This document shows, piece after piece, positions 1 to 8,840 of a stretch of DNA of 36,937 nt. A model generated the notes under the pieces. It did not search any database, was not told the DNA's origin, and saw only the letters and a program-made list of their open reading frames with translations. The stretch is from Acidobacteriota bacterium (GTDB taxonomy: Bacteria > Acidobacteriota > Polarisedimenticolia > Gp22-AA2), in the NCBI GenBank assembly GCA_003223145.1, contig QHXY01000064.1, positions 1 through 36,937 on the forward strand, written 5' to 3'. Position 1 is the stretch's first letter. Every line of letters begins with the position of its first letter. Made by a program: the position numbers and the translations under genes.

Positions 1-10
1 GGTCTTGCAT
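1..10 (-). CDS. Start of a further operon gene, cut by the window edge
   Basis: Just past the stop of the O-antigen ligase-like gene the minus strand reads GAGAGGCAGCG followed by ATG CAA GAC. This is a good ribosome binding site at normal spacing before a start codon, and it matches the tight spacing of the rest of the operon. Only three codons (M-Q-D) are visible, so no product can be named. It shows that the operon continues beyond the left edge. Confidence 0.4.
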
Positions 11-19
11 CGCTGCCTC

Positions 20-1510
20 TCAGGCCGCCCCGCCGGCCGGAAGAATCTCGCCCTGACGCGATACGGCCCGTTCCCCCTGCAGACGCAGCAAGAAGGTCAT
101 GATCGCGCCGTCCAGGATCCCAAGGTAGACCCACGTGTTCGGGTGATCGAAATTCGGCTCCGCAATCCCGCTGACCATGAGCGCCACGAGCCCCAGGAGG
201 AGAACTCGGATCATGAACGTCTCATTCTTGTCCGAAACGTGCGAGTTCAGGTACAAGAGCCTGATGAGAGCGTACAGAAAGATCGACAGGAAACAGATCC
301 CTCCCAGAACGCCGACCTCGGTGGCCGCCTGAAGATAGGTGTTGTGGACCGGCAATCTCCGGAAGTTCTTCGTGAAATTCTCGAAGTTCTTCAAGCCGAC
401 ACCCACCAGAGGGCTTCTGTGCAATTGCTCGAACGCCAGCGTCATGAGGTACATCCTCTGCCCCTCCCCTTTGAAGAGACCCGAGTGCCGAAGGTAGTTC
501 CGGGAGAGCCAGTCGAACAGGCCGCTGACGTAAACGAGAACTCCACTCCCCGCAAGGATCGAGGTGAAGTGGATCGAGCGAGAGGGCCAGCGAAAATAGG
601 GAAACAGAAGGATCTCGAGAAGCATCGCGATCCAGCCCGTGACGCTCAGCGTCAGCGTGATCCCGGTGCAGACGACGACCACGCCCAGCAGGCCGAGCCA
701 TCTCCGGAGCGGCGGCACTCCCGGGAGAAAAGTCACGAAGAGCAGGACCGGCAGGACCACCACCAGGAAGGAGGAAAGGTGCTGAGGCCGGGGAGAGAAC
801 CCCGAGGCGCGCAGCATCACCCCCCAGGGGGTGTCCTTGAAATTCTGTGTCTTGTCGATGACGCAGGTGAGGACGATGTTGGTCGTGAGGTACAGGACAA
901 CCTGGGCGATGCCCGCCAGCGCGGCGAACACGCCGACCCCGATCATCACCCGGATGGCGGAGCGGACGAGGGCGATCGTCCTGATGAACTGGGACAGAAG
1001 GAAGAAAGCGACGAACTTCACGATCAGCGCGAGGATGGCATGGACGAAGGTGGAGAGAGGCTCGTTGATCGCGGAGAGGAACGCGAATCCGAGCAGCGCC
1101 AGGATCATCATCAGAGTGGCGTTGACTCGAATTGGGTACTGGGTCCCGGCGAGCGTCGAAGCAAGCCAGACGGGCAGGAGAAGCGCCAAGGTGATCTCCA
1201 TGGGGTCGATCTTGCCCAGACTGAGCCCGACGAGCTGCGAGGCCAGGATGATCGGCAGGATGAACAACAGGACATCCTGGCGCTCCCAAATAAACCTCGC
1301 GCGAATCGCCACGAGCCACGCCAGGAATCCCAGACCCGCCACGCAGACCGTCAGCAAGAAGGGATACTTCTCGAGATAACTGAGGTTGATGAGATGGGAG
1401 AGGAGCGGGTCGGTGCAGACGACGGCCGCCAGCGCCAGGCCGAGGATCACGCCAACGGAGACCGAAAGCGCGGTCATGTCCCCCGGATGCCCTGTTCTCA
1501 TGGGTTTCAT
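20..1510 (-). CDS. O-antigen ligase / Wzy-type polymerase family membrane protein
   Basis: A 496-residue integral inner-membrane protein with about ten or more hydrophobic segments (for example near 15-33, 50-70, 80-97, 105-122, 132-146, 157-176, 187-209, 246-264, 271-302, 315-331, 400-420 and 433-445). A large periplasmic loop at about 335-398 carries GVGLKNFENF and VHNTYLQAATEVG. That is the Wzy_C/WaaL signature, and the VHN histidine is at residue 389. Proteins of this family either polymerise lipid-linked repeat units or ligate glycan to an acceptor, and sequence alone does not separate the two. The start codon overlaps the preceding gene's stop in ATGA, which fixes the start and implies translational coupling. 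It is the only polymerase/ligase candidate in the window. Function class is sure; polymerase versus ligase is open. Confidence 0.88.
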   Translation of the reverse strand: MKPMRTGHPGDMTALSVSVGVILGLALAAVVCTDPLLSHLINLSYLEKYPFLLTVCVAGLGFLAWLVAIRARFIWERQDVLLFILPIILASQLVGLSLGKIDPMEITLALLLPVWLASTLAGTQYPIRVNATLMMILALLGFAFLSAINEPLSTFVHAILALIVKFVAFFLLSQFIRTIALVRSAIRVMIGVGVFAALAGIAQVVLYLTTNIVLTCVIDKTQNFKDTPWGVMLRASGFSPRPQHLSSFLVVVLPVLLFVTFLPGVPPLRRWLGLLGVVVVCTGITLTLSVTGWIAMLLEILLFPYFRWPSRSIHFTSILAGSGVLVYVSGLFDWLSRNYLRHSGLFKGEGQRMYLMTLAFEQLHRSPLVGVGLKNFENFTKNFRRLPVHNTYLQAATEVGVLGGICFLSIFLYALIRLLYLNSHVSDKNETFMIRVLLLGLVALMVSGIAEPNFDHPNTWVYLGILDGAIMTFLLRLQGERAVSRQGEILPAGGAA

Positions 1511-3165
1511 TCAATGTAACCCAGCGCCCTGAGTCTCGATTTGATGAGCTCCGCCTCTTCCTCGGTGTAGGTCACCTCCGACTCGGGAGATCCCGGTCCG
1601 GTGTGGGCCCCGGAGCGCAGGACGGGATGCGTCGAGCGATATTCACCCTCGATCATTTCCTCCAGAATGCGACCGTCCATGTCGCCCGGGACGGCGGCTC
1701 CCGCCAGGTACAGGATCGTCGGGGCGAGATCGATGAGCGTGGGACGGCGAAGCTCCGCGTGCGCGCGCACGCGGCTGCCGTAGGCCATGAGGATCCCCTC
1801 GTTCCGGTGATAACCCGACTTGAGTCCGGTCCTCTGCTTCCCGTCCAGAGAGAAGATCGGCTCGCCGGGGCCGGTGCTCCTTCTGTTGACGTAGGAGTAG
1901 CCGTCATCGAGATTCCATTCGATGGTCAAGTCGGGAGCCTGAGAGGTGTAGGGACCCTGGTAGATCTCCTCTCGCCTGTACACGCGGTTCACGACCTTCC
2001 TGTTGCTTTCCGGGTCCGACCACTCACGCAGGCGGCGGACCACATCGTCGCGAAGGCTCTCATACGCCCCGGGCTCCACCACGCCCATCGGCTCCCGCCC
2101 CCGGACATTGAGCCAGAGAGACGGATAGGAGCCCTCCTCCGAATAGACCTGGGTCCGCCTCCAATCGAGATGGGAGAACCGCAGCCATGACTCCATCCGC
2201 GAGGCGATTCGCGTTCTGCGGATGAGAAGTTTCTTAATCGGCACCGGGGTGACCTTCAGCCCGAACGACTTGCACAAGTTCAGCACCGACCTGGCGAGTC
2301 TCCGGTGCCATCCACCTCCGCCCCAGCCGCCCTCGCCGGTTGCCCTGTATCGCAGCAGACCCTGACGCTGCAGCCAGCGATTGAGCGAGATCCCCTTCGC
2401 ACCGTTCCCCCCGTGACCATGGTCGGACATCACCAGCAGCGTCGTGTCGTCCCCCAGGCACGCCAGGAACTCTCCGAGGATCGTGTCCGCCCGCCGGTAG
2501 ATCGATTCGATCGCGCCCTCGTAATGGCTCCAGAAGTGGTAGGCGACCGCGTCAGTTTCTCCCAGGACGAGAACAAAACAGTCCCAGGGCTCGCCCTTGT
2601 AGAGGTGGAGGGCGGCCTTCGCCTTTCTCGACATCGTGTCGTCGAGGCCGGACAGCAGCATCCCTCCGGAGAGAGCCTCCAGGTTCGCGGAAATCGGATA
2701 TTCGCCGACCACCTGCCTGAGCGTGGATCTCAGGCCGGGCGGGTGGATGGCCGATGCGTCGGCGACGCCTCCGATGCCGGGAGCGTCGAAACCGCTGATC
2801 ACCACACCGTTGATCTGTTCGGGAGGATAGGTGAGCGGAACCGAGAGGAGGGCGACTCTCCGTCCCGCTTCGGACAGGATCTTCGCGAAAGAATCCGCCT
2901 TGCGCCAAGTCGCATTGATGAACTGGCTCTCATAGCTGTGGGGCCGGCGCGCCATGAAATCATAGATACCGTGCCGGCCCGGATTCATCCCGGTCAGGAA
3001 CGACGACCAGGCGGGAAAGGACATGGCGGGCACGGTCGAGCCGAGCTCATGGCAGCAGCCCTCGTTGAGGAGCTTGGAAAAGTGTGGAAGCTTCCCCTCG
3101 AGGACCAGGGGCTTGATGACGTCGAACGTCGCCCCGTCCAGACCGAGCACCACGACTCTAGGCAT
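1507..3165 (-). CDS. Alkaline phosphatase superfamily hydrolase (type I phosphodiesterase/nucleotide pyrophosphatase-like)
   Basis: 552 residues. The N-terminus MPRVVVLGLDGATFDV supplies the first metal-binding Asp (D10). The segment STVPAMSFPAWSSFLTG (about 43-59) holds the Ser/Thr nucleophile region. SDHGHGG (about 247-253) and GYHRNEGI (about 455-462) supply the remaining metal ligands of this superfamily. There is no signal peptide or membrane segment, so it appears cytoplasmic. It ends in the EEEAELIKSRLRALGYIE tail common to this subgroup. It lies between a GT2 gene (8-nt overlap) and the O-antigen ligase-like gene (ATGA overlap), so it is an integral operon member. Known relatives cleave phosphodiesters, pyrophosphates or sulfates, or transfer phospho-groups. 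Acting on a nucleotide sugar, lipid-phosphate sugar or glycan phosphate is inference. Confidence 0.85.
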   Translation of the reverse strand: MPRVVVLGLDGATFDVIKPLVLEGKLPHFSKLLNEGCCHELGSTVPAMSFPAWSSFLTGMNPGRHGIYDFMARRPHSYESQFINATWRKADSFAKILSEAGRRVALLSVPLTYPPEQINGVVISGFDAPGIGGVADASAIHPPGLRSTLRQVVGEYPISANLEALSGGMLLSGLDDTMSRKAKAALHLYKGEPWDCFVLVLGETDAVAYHFWSHYEGAIESIYRRADTILGEFLACLGDDTTLLVMSDHGHGGNGAKGISLNRWLQRQGLLRYRATGEGGWGGGGWHRRLARSVLNLCKSFGLKVTPVPIKKLLIRRTRIASRMESWLRFSHLDWRRTQVYSEEGSYPSLWLNVRGREPMGVVEPGAYESLRDDVVRRLREWSDPESNRKVVNRVYRREEIYQGPYTSQAPDLTIEWNLDDGYSYVNRRSTGPGEPIFSLDGKQRTGLKSGYHRNEGILMAYGSRVRAHAELRRPTLIDLAPTILYLAGAAVPGDMDGRILEEMIEGEYRSTHPVLRSGAHTGPGSPESEVTYTEEEAELIKSRLRALGYIE

Positions 3166-4270
3166 CCTTTCCGAGACCTCCCCGGCGTACCCTCGCCTCG
3201 GCCGGCGTTGGCACCACCGTCGCCGGCCCAGGGGCCGGCGTCTGTCCCATCTCTCCCCCCGGGAGCCGCGGCGATTCGTCCGCGGGAACCCGCTTGGTCC
3301 TGCGATAGTTCATGGCACGGGCGCGCCCGACCGCAATCAGCGCCGCCGCAGTCCCGGCCATGAGAGCGGTCGCGCGGACCCACAGCAGCGGAACCGAAAG
3401 CAGCGCCACGGCGAAATCCCTTCGCAGGGCTCGCAGCGTGAACCGAGCCATGGTGGCGGTCGAAACACCGGCAACCAGCCCGGCCGCGAGGAGCCCCCTG
3501 GGGATGACGAGACCCGCAAGACCACAGAGCGAGACCAGGTAGACGCTCAGCACCTGGAACTTGAGGCTTGGCGGAGTGTACGAGTCCGAAACGGCCTTGC
3601 CCGGATATTTCTTGTAGACGACGGCTCTCCAGTAACCTCGCCAGAACTTGATCAGGAAGTAGCTCCGGAGCGTCTCGGGGTGCTCATGGTACACGGCCGC
3701 GTTCCGGTTGAAGACCATCTTTCCGCCGCTGTGCGATATCCGGTAGGCCAGCTCGACATCCTCGTTCATGATGAGGTCGGCGCGGAAACCGCCGATGTCG
3801 AGAAAGTAGCGCCGTCGGAAACCGACGGAGTAGGACGCCAGGAAATCCACCCGGCGGCTGTTTCGGAGTCTGCGATAGCGATGCTCGAACTCAATCTGCA
3901 CGAACCGGGCAACAAGCCCCCGCTGGCGCGTCCTGTAGGCTCCCTTCACCGCCACGACCTCGCTGTCCTCGAACGGGCGCAGCATCTCCCGCAGCCAATT
4001 GGCGTCCGCCACACAGTCGGCATCGATGAACAGGATGATGTCTCCCCGCGCGCTCGCGGCGCCGGTATTCCTGGCGGCGGCGGGGCCCTGGTTGACCTGG
4101 CGGACCACGCGCACGCCGCTACGCTCGAGATAATCGACCCCCCCGTCGGTCGATCCATCGTCGACCACCACGATCTCGAGCTCGGGCTGGACCGACTGCC
4201 CCCGCAGGGCGGCGAGGCAGCGATCCAGTCTCTGTTTCTCGTTGTGGACCGGGATGACGATCGAGATCAT
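3158..4270 (-). CDS. Glycosyltransferase family 2, membrane-anchored
   Basis: 370 residues. A GT-A fold catalytic domain fills about 1-235. It starts with MISIVIPVHNEKQRLDRCLAAL and has VVVDDGSTD at 34-42, the DxD metal/nucleotide-sugar motif as FIDADC (D83-x-D85), and NEDVELAYRI as the acceptor-side ED motif. From about 240 to 325 there are three or four hydrophobic segments that anchor it to the membrane, then a proline-rich tail with no recognisable domain. It would transfer a sugar from an NDP donor to the growing lipid-linked oligosaccharide on the cytoplasmic face. It overlaps the downstream hydrolase gene by 8 nt, and its start overlaps the stop of the upstream GT4 gene by 4 nt. Donor sugar cannot be inferred. 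Confidence 0.9.
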   Translation of the reverse strand: MISIVIPVHNEKQRLDRCLAALRGQSVQPELEIVVVDDGSTDGGVDYLERSGVRVVRQVNQGPAAARNTGAASARGDIILFIDADCVADANWLREMLRPFEDSEVVAVKGAYRTRQRGLVARFVQIEFEHRYRRLRNSRRVDFLASYSVGFRRRYFLDIGGFRADLIMNEDVELAYRISHSGGKMVFNRNAAVYHEHPETLRSYFLIKFWRGYWRAVVYKKYPGKAVSDSYTPPSLKFQVLSVYLVSLCGLAGLVIPRGLLAAGLVAGVSTATMARFTLRALRRDFAVALLSVPLLWVRATALMAGTAAALIAVGRARAMNYRRTKRVPADESPRLPGGEMGQTPAPGPATVVPTPAEARVRRGGLGKDA

Positions 4271-5397
4271 CGCGTCGCCTCACGGGCGTGCAGCGATTCG
4301 TAGACGCCGAGCATCTCCCGGGCCGCCCGCGACCAGGAGAACTCGCGCGCCCGGTCCCGCCCCTTGCGGCTCAGGCTCTCCCTCAAGACGCCGTCGCGTA
4401 AGACGCGCGCCATGGCATCGCTCAGGGCGCCCTCGTCCCCGGGAGGCACCAGGACGGCGGCTCCCCCGGCCACCTCGGGCAGCGAGCCGGCGTTCGAGGC
4501 GATCACCGGAACGCCGTGAACCATGGCCTCCAGCATGACGAGACCGAACCCTTCGACGAGAGAGGGAAACACCAGGGCCCTCGCCGACGTGAAGAGACCG
4601 GGCAGGTCCGCCTCGGGGACGTATCCGAGGTGCCGGACGGTCCCATCGAGACCCAGCTCGTTGATCGTTTTCATGACCGTTTCGTAGGCGTTGCCGCGAT
4701 TCCCCGCGAGGATCAGATCGCATCCGCCCAGCGCTGCCCGGGTCCGACCGAATGCCCGCACGAGCCCTTCGACGTTCTTGGTCTTTTCGATCTGGCCGAC
4801 GTAGAGCAGAAAGTCACCTCGGAGACTGTATTTACGCCGTATCGCCTCGGCGTTCAAGTCGCCATGGAGGGCCGCCGTGACCCCCTCGAGCACGACGGTG
4901 ATCCTGTCCGGATGGACGCCGAGGAAACGCACCATCTCTCTCTTCGTGAAATCCGAGACCGCGACGATACGCCCCGCCGCCCGCGCCGCCGCCCGGGCGG
5001 CCACCCGACGGACGCGTGCGCGGAAGGCGTTGAACTTCTCGGGGAAGGCGAACTCAGCGACGTCATGGAAGGTGACAACCACCCGGTGCCCGAGACCCAT
5101 CGTGAAGATGGTGTTGGGCAGGTGGACGACGTCGGGGCGGTAGCGGCGCACCAGCAGCGGGAACACCCCCGCCTGCCACGGCAGCCTGAGGTACGGTGAA
5201 CGAGGCGCGCTCATCCGGACGCACTGGATGTTCGACGCGCGCAGAGACTCCGGATACCACTCCTGCCAGGGGGCGTGAAACAGGAGGAAGTGGTGCTCCG
5301 GTCCCGCATCGGCAAGAGCCTTCACCAGCTCCATCGTGTAGCGATCCGGGCCGCGTAGCCGGTCGTTGTCGTTGATCGCGTTGATCGCGACCCTCAC
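4267..5397 (-). CDS. Glycosyltransferase family 4 (GT-B)
   Basis: 376 residues with a two-domain GT-B layout. The N-terminal acceptor domain (about 1-165) begins MRVAINAINDNDRLRGPDRYT. The C-terminal donor domain contains LLYVGQIEKTKNVEGLVRAF (about 197-216) and the retaining-GT signature FPSLVEGFGLVMLEAM (about 285-300), an E-x7-E pattern. No membrane segment is visible. It is the last of three consecutive GT4 genes, each joined by a 4-nt overlap, which suggests that they act in turn on the same oligosaccharide. The order of the sugars and the identity of the donor cannot be read from sequence. Confidence 0.9.
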   Translation of the reverse strand: MRVAINAINDNDRLRGPDRYTMELVKALADAGPEHHFLLFHAPWQEWYPESLRASNIQCVRMSAPRSPYLRLPWQAGVFPLLVRRYRPDVVHLPNTIFTMGLGHRVVVTFHDVAEFAFPEKFNAFRARVRRVAARAAARAAGRIVAVSDFTKREMVRFLGVHPDRITVVLEGVTAALHGDLNAEAIRRKYSLRGDFLLYVGQIEKTKNVEGLVRAFGRTRAALGGCDLILAGNRGNAYETVMKTINELGLDGTVRHLGYVPEADLPGLFTSARALVFPSLVEGFGLVMLEAMVHGVPVIASNAGSLPEVAGGAAVLVPPGDEGALSDAMARVLRDGVLRESLSRKGRDRAREFSWSRAAREMLGVYESLHAREATR

Positions 5398-6686
5398 GCT
5401 GCACCCCTCGGCTCGAGCGCCCTCAGGGCGCCCCGGATCAGGCGTTCCTCTTTCTCCAGCAGCACGCTCCAGTCGAGGCCCTCGCTGTGTGCCACGGCGT
5501 TCCGGGAGTACTCCCGGTACACGTCGGGATCACCGAGGAGGGCCTTCGCCGCGGCAGCGAAGGACACGGCGTCGTAGTCGACCGCAATGCCGCATCGGCC
5601 CTCGGTCAGGATCGTTTCGGTCTCGCTCCCCTTCGTTCCGATCACGGGAAGGCCCGCGGCGATGTACTCGAAGACCTTGAGAGGGACCGCGTAGCGTCTC
5701 AGGTCCATGGGGACGAAGAACGCCAGGCCGACGTCCGCCTGCTTGAAAGCGGCGGGCAGCGAATCGTTTGACCGAGTCCCCAGGAATGTCACGCGGTCCC
5801 CGACACCTTCTTTCGTCACGAGTGCCTTGAGGTGGTTCAAGTAGGAGGCGATCCCGCCGCCGATGATCGTCAGCCTCACCTGCGGGATGCTCCGGGCGAT
5901 TTCGGGCAGCGCGGAAATGACCACGTCGAGGCCGCTCCAGTAGGTGACGTTACCCGAATAGACGAGCGTCGGAGCGTGCGAAGACCTCTCCCGGGCCGGA
6001 CTGAACGCGTCCACGTTCACGCCGTTCGAGACGATGGAGACCTCCCTGCCCGACTCGCGCCGCCGGAGCTGGGCGAGGCTCCGCCCCACGGAGACGACCA
6101 GATCGGCGCGCTTCATGAGGTAGGTCTCCAGCTTGGCGAGGAGAAGCTGGCGGACCCGCGGGACCACGAGGCCCGGCTCGTAGTCCACGTCCTCGTAGAC
6201 CAGACATCGGACCCTGCCCAGGAGCTTCATGAGGTACGCGACAAGCCCGGCTCTGGGTCCAATCGCGACGCAGACGTCGAACCTTCCACCCGCTCGAAAA
6301 AGACAGTGGGGGAGAAATGAGGGGATGAAGAGAGCGTCTTTCAGCAGAGCGAGCGAGGTCACCATCGAGAGAAGACGGCTGCGCCAGGGTTTCGGACCGG
6401 CGCCGCTGATCACGGGTCTCGCCTTCGTCAGGTCGCGGCTGAGGCCCGGATAGTGGTTGAGCAGCGGGTTGATGTCCAGGTAGCGGACTCCATCCCGGAC
6501 GAAGCACCTGGACGAGGGGACCAGCATGTCCTTGATCATCCTCAGCGGCGGTCCTGGGGCGAGCTTGCGTTTGTAGGCCACAACCGTCTCCCGGCACCTC
6601 GCGGAAAAATACGGGATCAGATGATGGTCGCGATTGTTCGGCTGCTTCTCGATGTCGATGACCGTCAGGATGAGAAGACGATTCAT
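5394..6686 (-). CDS. Glycosyltransferase family 4 (GT-B)
   Basis: 430 residues from the start at 6686 (MNRLLILTVIDIEKQPNN). The frame stays open about 72 codons further upstream, but that stretch is Arg/Pro-rich and antisense-like and lies inside the neighbouring gene, so the later ATG is chosen; it overlaps the upstream gene's stop by 4 nt. Features are LVYSGNVTYWSGLDVVISAL in the donor domain, VRLTIIGGG, and the C-terminal VFEYIAAGLPVIGTKGSETE element, which replaces the usual E-x7-E loop. It is predicted to be cytoplasmic or peripheral and to add one sugar to the lipid-linked repeat unit. Specificity is unknown. Confidence 0.87.
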   Translation of the reverse strand: MNRLLILTVIDIEKQPNNRDHHLIPYFSARCRETVVAYKRKLAPGPPLRMIKDMLVPSSRCFVRDGVRYLDINPLLNHYPGLSRDLTKARPVISGAGPKPWRSRLLSMVTSLALLKDALFIPSFLPHCLFRAGGRFDVCVAIGPRAGLVAYLMKLLGRVRCLVYEDVDYEPGLVVPRVRQLLLAKLETYLMKRADLVVSVGRSLAQLRRRESGREVSIVSNGVNVDAFSPARERSSHAPTLVYSGNVTYWSGLDVVISALPEIARSIPQVRLTIIGGGIASYLNHLKALVTKEGVGDRVTFLGTRSNDSLPAAFKQADVGLAFFVPMDLRRYAVPLKVFEYIAAGLPVIGTKGSETETILTEGRCGIAVDYDAVSFAAAAKALLGDPDVYREYSRNAVAHSEGLDWSVLLEKEERLIRGALRALEPRGAA

Positions 6687-7906
6687 GTTCTTCCGACCCG
6701 CCCGCGGAGCGCATCCTTGTAAGCCGAGAGGAGAACGGCAATGTGGCGCTCTCTGGTGAACTCCGTTCGGACAATTCCCTCGCCGTTGCGCCCGAGCTCG
6801 GCGGCGAGCGAGTCCGACTCGAGGACGCGCCGGACGCGGTTTCCCATGGCCTGAAGGTCGTTGGGCTCGACGAGGAAGCCGTTCACTCCGTCGCGCAGCC
6901 ACTCGGTGATACCGCTCACTCGGAAGGCGACGACCGGTTTCGCGAATGCCAGGGACTCCAGTCCCACCAGCACGAAGTTCTCGGGAATCACGGAGGGGAC
7001 GACCACCACCCGGCAGCGTCGGTAGTATGGATCGAGCTCATCGAAGGCAACCGGGCCACGGAAGAAGACCCTTCCCCCCAGCCGGAGCGCTTCGACGAGC
7101 CGTCGTGCCCCCTCTTCCTGCGGCCCTTCTCCGACGATTTCGGCGACCCAATGGCTGTCCCGGATCAAATCCAGCATAGCAATGAAAGACAATATCCCCT
7201 TCTCCTCGCTCAGCCGACCCACGAAGAGGATCACGGGAGGGTCGGGAGGCCCTGTGTCTCCTCCGTTGTCCCGCCCGCGACCGATCGCCGGACCCTTGCT
7301 CGTGAAGAACGGGATGAATCGCAGCTTTCGGGGATCGAACCTGTGGGCCAGCAGCTCCTCCCGGAAGTAGGAGTTCGCCACCAGGATGATGTCGAGCCGC
7401 CGGTACTCCCGCGCCAGAAGGCGCCTTAGAGGCCAGGCGGACGCCTGCTTGATCCGGGACACCAGCGTGGCGGCGTGACCGCGGGTGAACCGGCGGACCA
7501 GCCGCCGCATCTCACCGGCAGCAAGCCCGTCCGAGGGGACCTTGAGCCCCCAGGAGTAGAGGGGATGAATGTCATGCAGGGTCAACACCGTCGGCAGCAG
7601 CAGGGACAATCGGCGCATGGCGGCCGGCCCCATCGTGGTGAAGATCGAGTGGAGGTGGATCAGGTCGGAGCGCTCGGTCTGGATGACATCCTCAAGACCG
7701 CGGAAGGCGATCGCCGAGCTGAGGGGTCCGACGGAGCTCCTCACCAGGTACTCCCCATCCTCCCGATGGATCCCTTTCACGCCCCTCTGAAGCCTGACGA
7801 CGACGTTCTCATGCCCCTCGTGACGGAGCGCAGCGAGCAACTCCCGCAGGTAGGTACGGACCCCGCCGACGGACTGCTGTTTGTCATGAACGTGCAGGAT
7901 CTTCAT
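6683..7906 (-). CDS. Glycosyltransferase family 4 (GT-B)
   Basis: 407 residues from the ATG at 7906 (MKILHVHDKQQSVGGVRTYL). The upstream open frame is Arg-rich shadow of the PIG-L gene and is discarded. The N-terminal domain has the glycine-rich SVGGVRTYLRELL element typical of GT4. The donor domain has VILFVGRLSEEKGILSFI, and the C-terminal signature is VVPSVIPENFVLVGLESLAF. The start shares ATGA with the PIG-L stop, so the two are probably translationally coupled. A hexosamine deacetylase directly followed by a glycosyltransferase fits modification of an early sugar and then extension, but that order is inference. Confidence 0.88.
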   Translation of the reverse strand: MKILHVHDKQQSVGGVRTYLRELLAALRHEGHENVVVRLQRGVKGIHREDGEYLVRSSVGPLSSAIAFRGLEDVIQTERSDLIHLHSIFTTMGPAAMRRLSLLLPTVLTLHDIHPLYSWGLKVPSDGLAAGEMRRLVRRFTRGHAATLVSRIKQASAWPLRRLLAREYRRLDIILVANSYFREELLAHRFDPRKLRFIPFFTSKGPAIGRGRDNGGDTGPPDPPVILFVGRLSEEKGILSFIAMLDLIRDSHWVAEIVGEGPQEEGARRLVEALRLGGRVFFRGPVAFDELDPYYRRCRVVVVPSVIPENFVLVGLESLAFAKPVVAFRVSGITEWLRDGVNGFLVEPNDLQAMGNRVRRVLESDSLAAELGRNGEGIVRTEFTRERHIAVLLSAYKDALRGRVGRT

Positions 7907-8802
7907 TGGGCGAGACGATCGGCATGATCGTTCGTGCCCAGATTCGTCCGGGCGGTGTTGGTCCAGGAGGCGAGATACCGATACAGGTACTGATAGTTCG
8001 CCAGACCGGTGAGGTAGAAAGCCTCCGCGTGCCCCCTCCCGCGCAGATGCTCGATCGAGCGGTAGGCGCCCAATCCGAGGATGCAGTTGAGGTAATCGAC
8101 GTGCCGCAGCTGGCTCTCGAACTGCTGAATAGCGAGGCGCTTCTTCGGAAGCACCGCCTCGATGTCCACCAGAACATTCGCGAGCAGCGGACTCCATACC
8201 TCGTACCCGCAGCACTTCATGTCGTCTAACGTGCTGCCGGAGGATTGAATCGCCTCGAGGAAAACGCTGCCGGTCTCCCAGTGGTCCCGGTGACGTTCGG
8301 TGAGGAACGGCAGATAGACCAGATCGGGCTGCTTGGTCCTGAGGACGTTCGCCAGGGCGGACGTGACCTCGGGGTTCACGGAGAGCTCCCCATCGGGTTG
8401 GTCCAGGAAGACGAGATTTCCGATGCCGATGATGTCGGCCGCGCGGCGCGATTCCTCCTTGCGGGTTTCCACCAGTCGCTGCTCCCGCTCGCGCCTTTCG
8501 GATTCGGGAAGACGCGAGGCATTCAGATCCGGATCCCCATGCCGCCCGTCCGTCATGAAAACAACTGTCACGCTCGCTCCGGCGAGGACGTGCTTGCGCA
8601 GGGTCCCCCCGCAACCGAGAATTTCATCGTCCATGTGGGGTGCCAGAACCAGGATGCGTCGACCCTCGGGAATCTCGACGAGACGGGGCTGCCGGTAGGT
8701 CTCGGTCAGAATATGGGAAAGAGCCAGGGAATTTCCCACGTGATCCTCGGCCAGCCGGTAGTACGCTGCGTTCACAAGCTTCCTGATCAGTCTCTTCATC
8801 AT
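7903..8802 (-). CDS. PIG-L family N-acetylglucosamine-type deacetylase
   Basis: 299 residues. The zinc motif appears as APHMDDEILGCGG (H56, D58, D59, E60) and the second part as TERHRDH (H171 and H174), both canonical for the PIG-L/MshB/BshB (LmbE) fold. VFMTDGRHGD follows the first motif as usual. The family removes N-acetyl groups from N-acetylhexosamines carried on lipid, inositol or nucleotide. Here the likely substrate is a lipid-linked or nucleotide N-acetyl sugar of this glycan, leaving a free amine. No signal peptide, so cytoplasmic. It sits between the ABC permease gene (38-nt gap) and the first GT4 gene (4-nt overlap). The freed amine could be the acceptor for GNAT enzymes encoded further right (inference). 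Confidence 0.88.
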   Translation of the reverse strand: MMKRLIRKLVNAAYYRLAEDHVGNSLALSHILTETYRQPRLVEIPEGRRILVLAPHMDDEILGCGGTLRKHVLAGASVTVVFMTDGRHGDPDLNASRLPESERREREQRLVETRKEESRRAADIIGIGNLVFLDQPDGELSVNPEVTSALANVLRTKQPDLVYLPFLTERHRDHWETGSVFLEAIQSSGSTLDDMKCCGYEVWSPLLANVLVDIEAVLPKKRLAIQQFESQLRHVDYLNCILGLGAYRSIEHLRGRGHAEAFYLTGLANYQYLYRYLASWTNTARTNLGTNDHADRLAQ

Positions 8803-8840
8803 CGCGACTCCGGGGCGCCGGGAATCGGCCCGGCCGTCTG

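Noticed and set aside
5-1519. Long open frame antisense to the O-antigen ligase-like gene
   Set aside because: Composition is rich in Arg, Asp, Glu and His with no family resemblance. The opposite strand encodes a clear membrane protein, so this is a GC-driven shadow.
6687-6902. Upstream extension of the GT4 gene that ends at 5394
   Set aside because: The extra 72 residues are Arg/Pro-rich, lie inside the neighbouring GT4 gene and lack a ribosome binding site. The ATG at 6686 with the 4-nt overlap is convincing.
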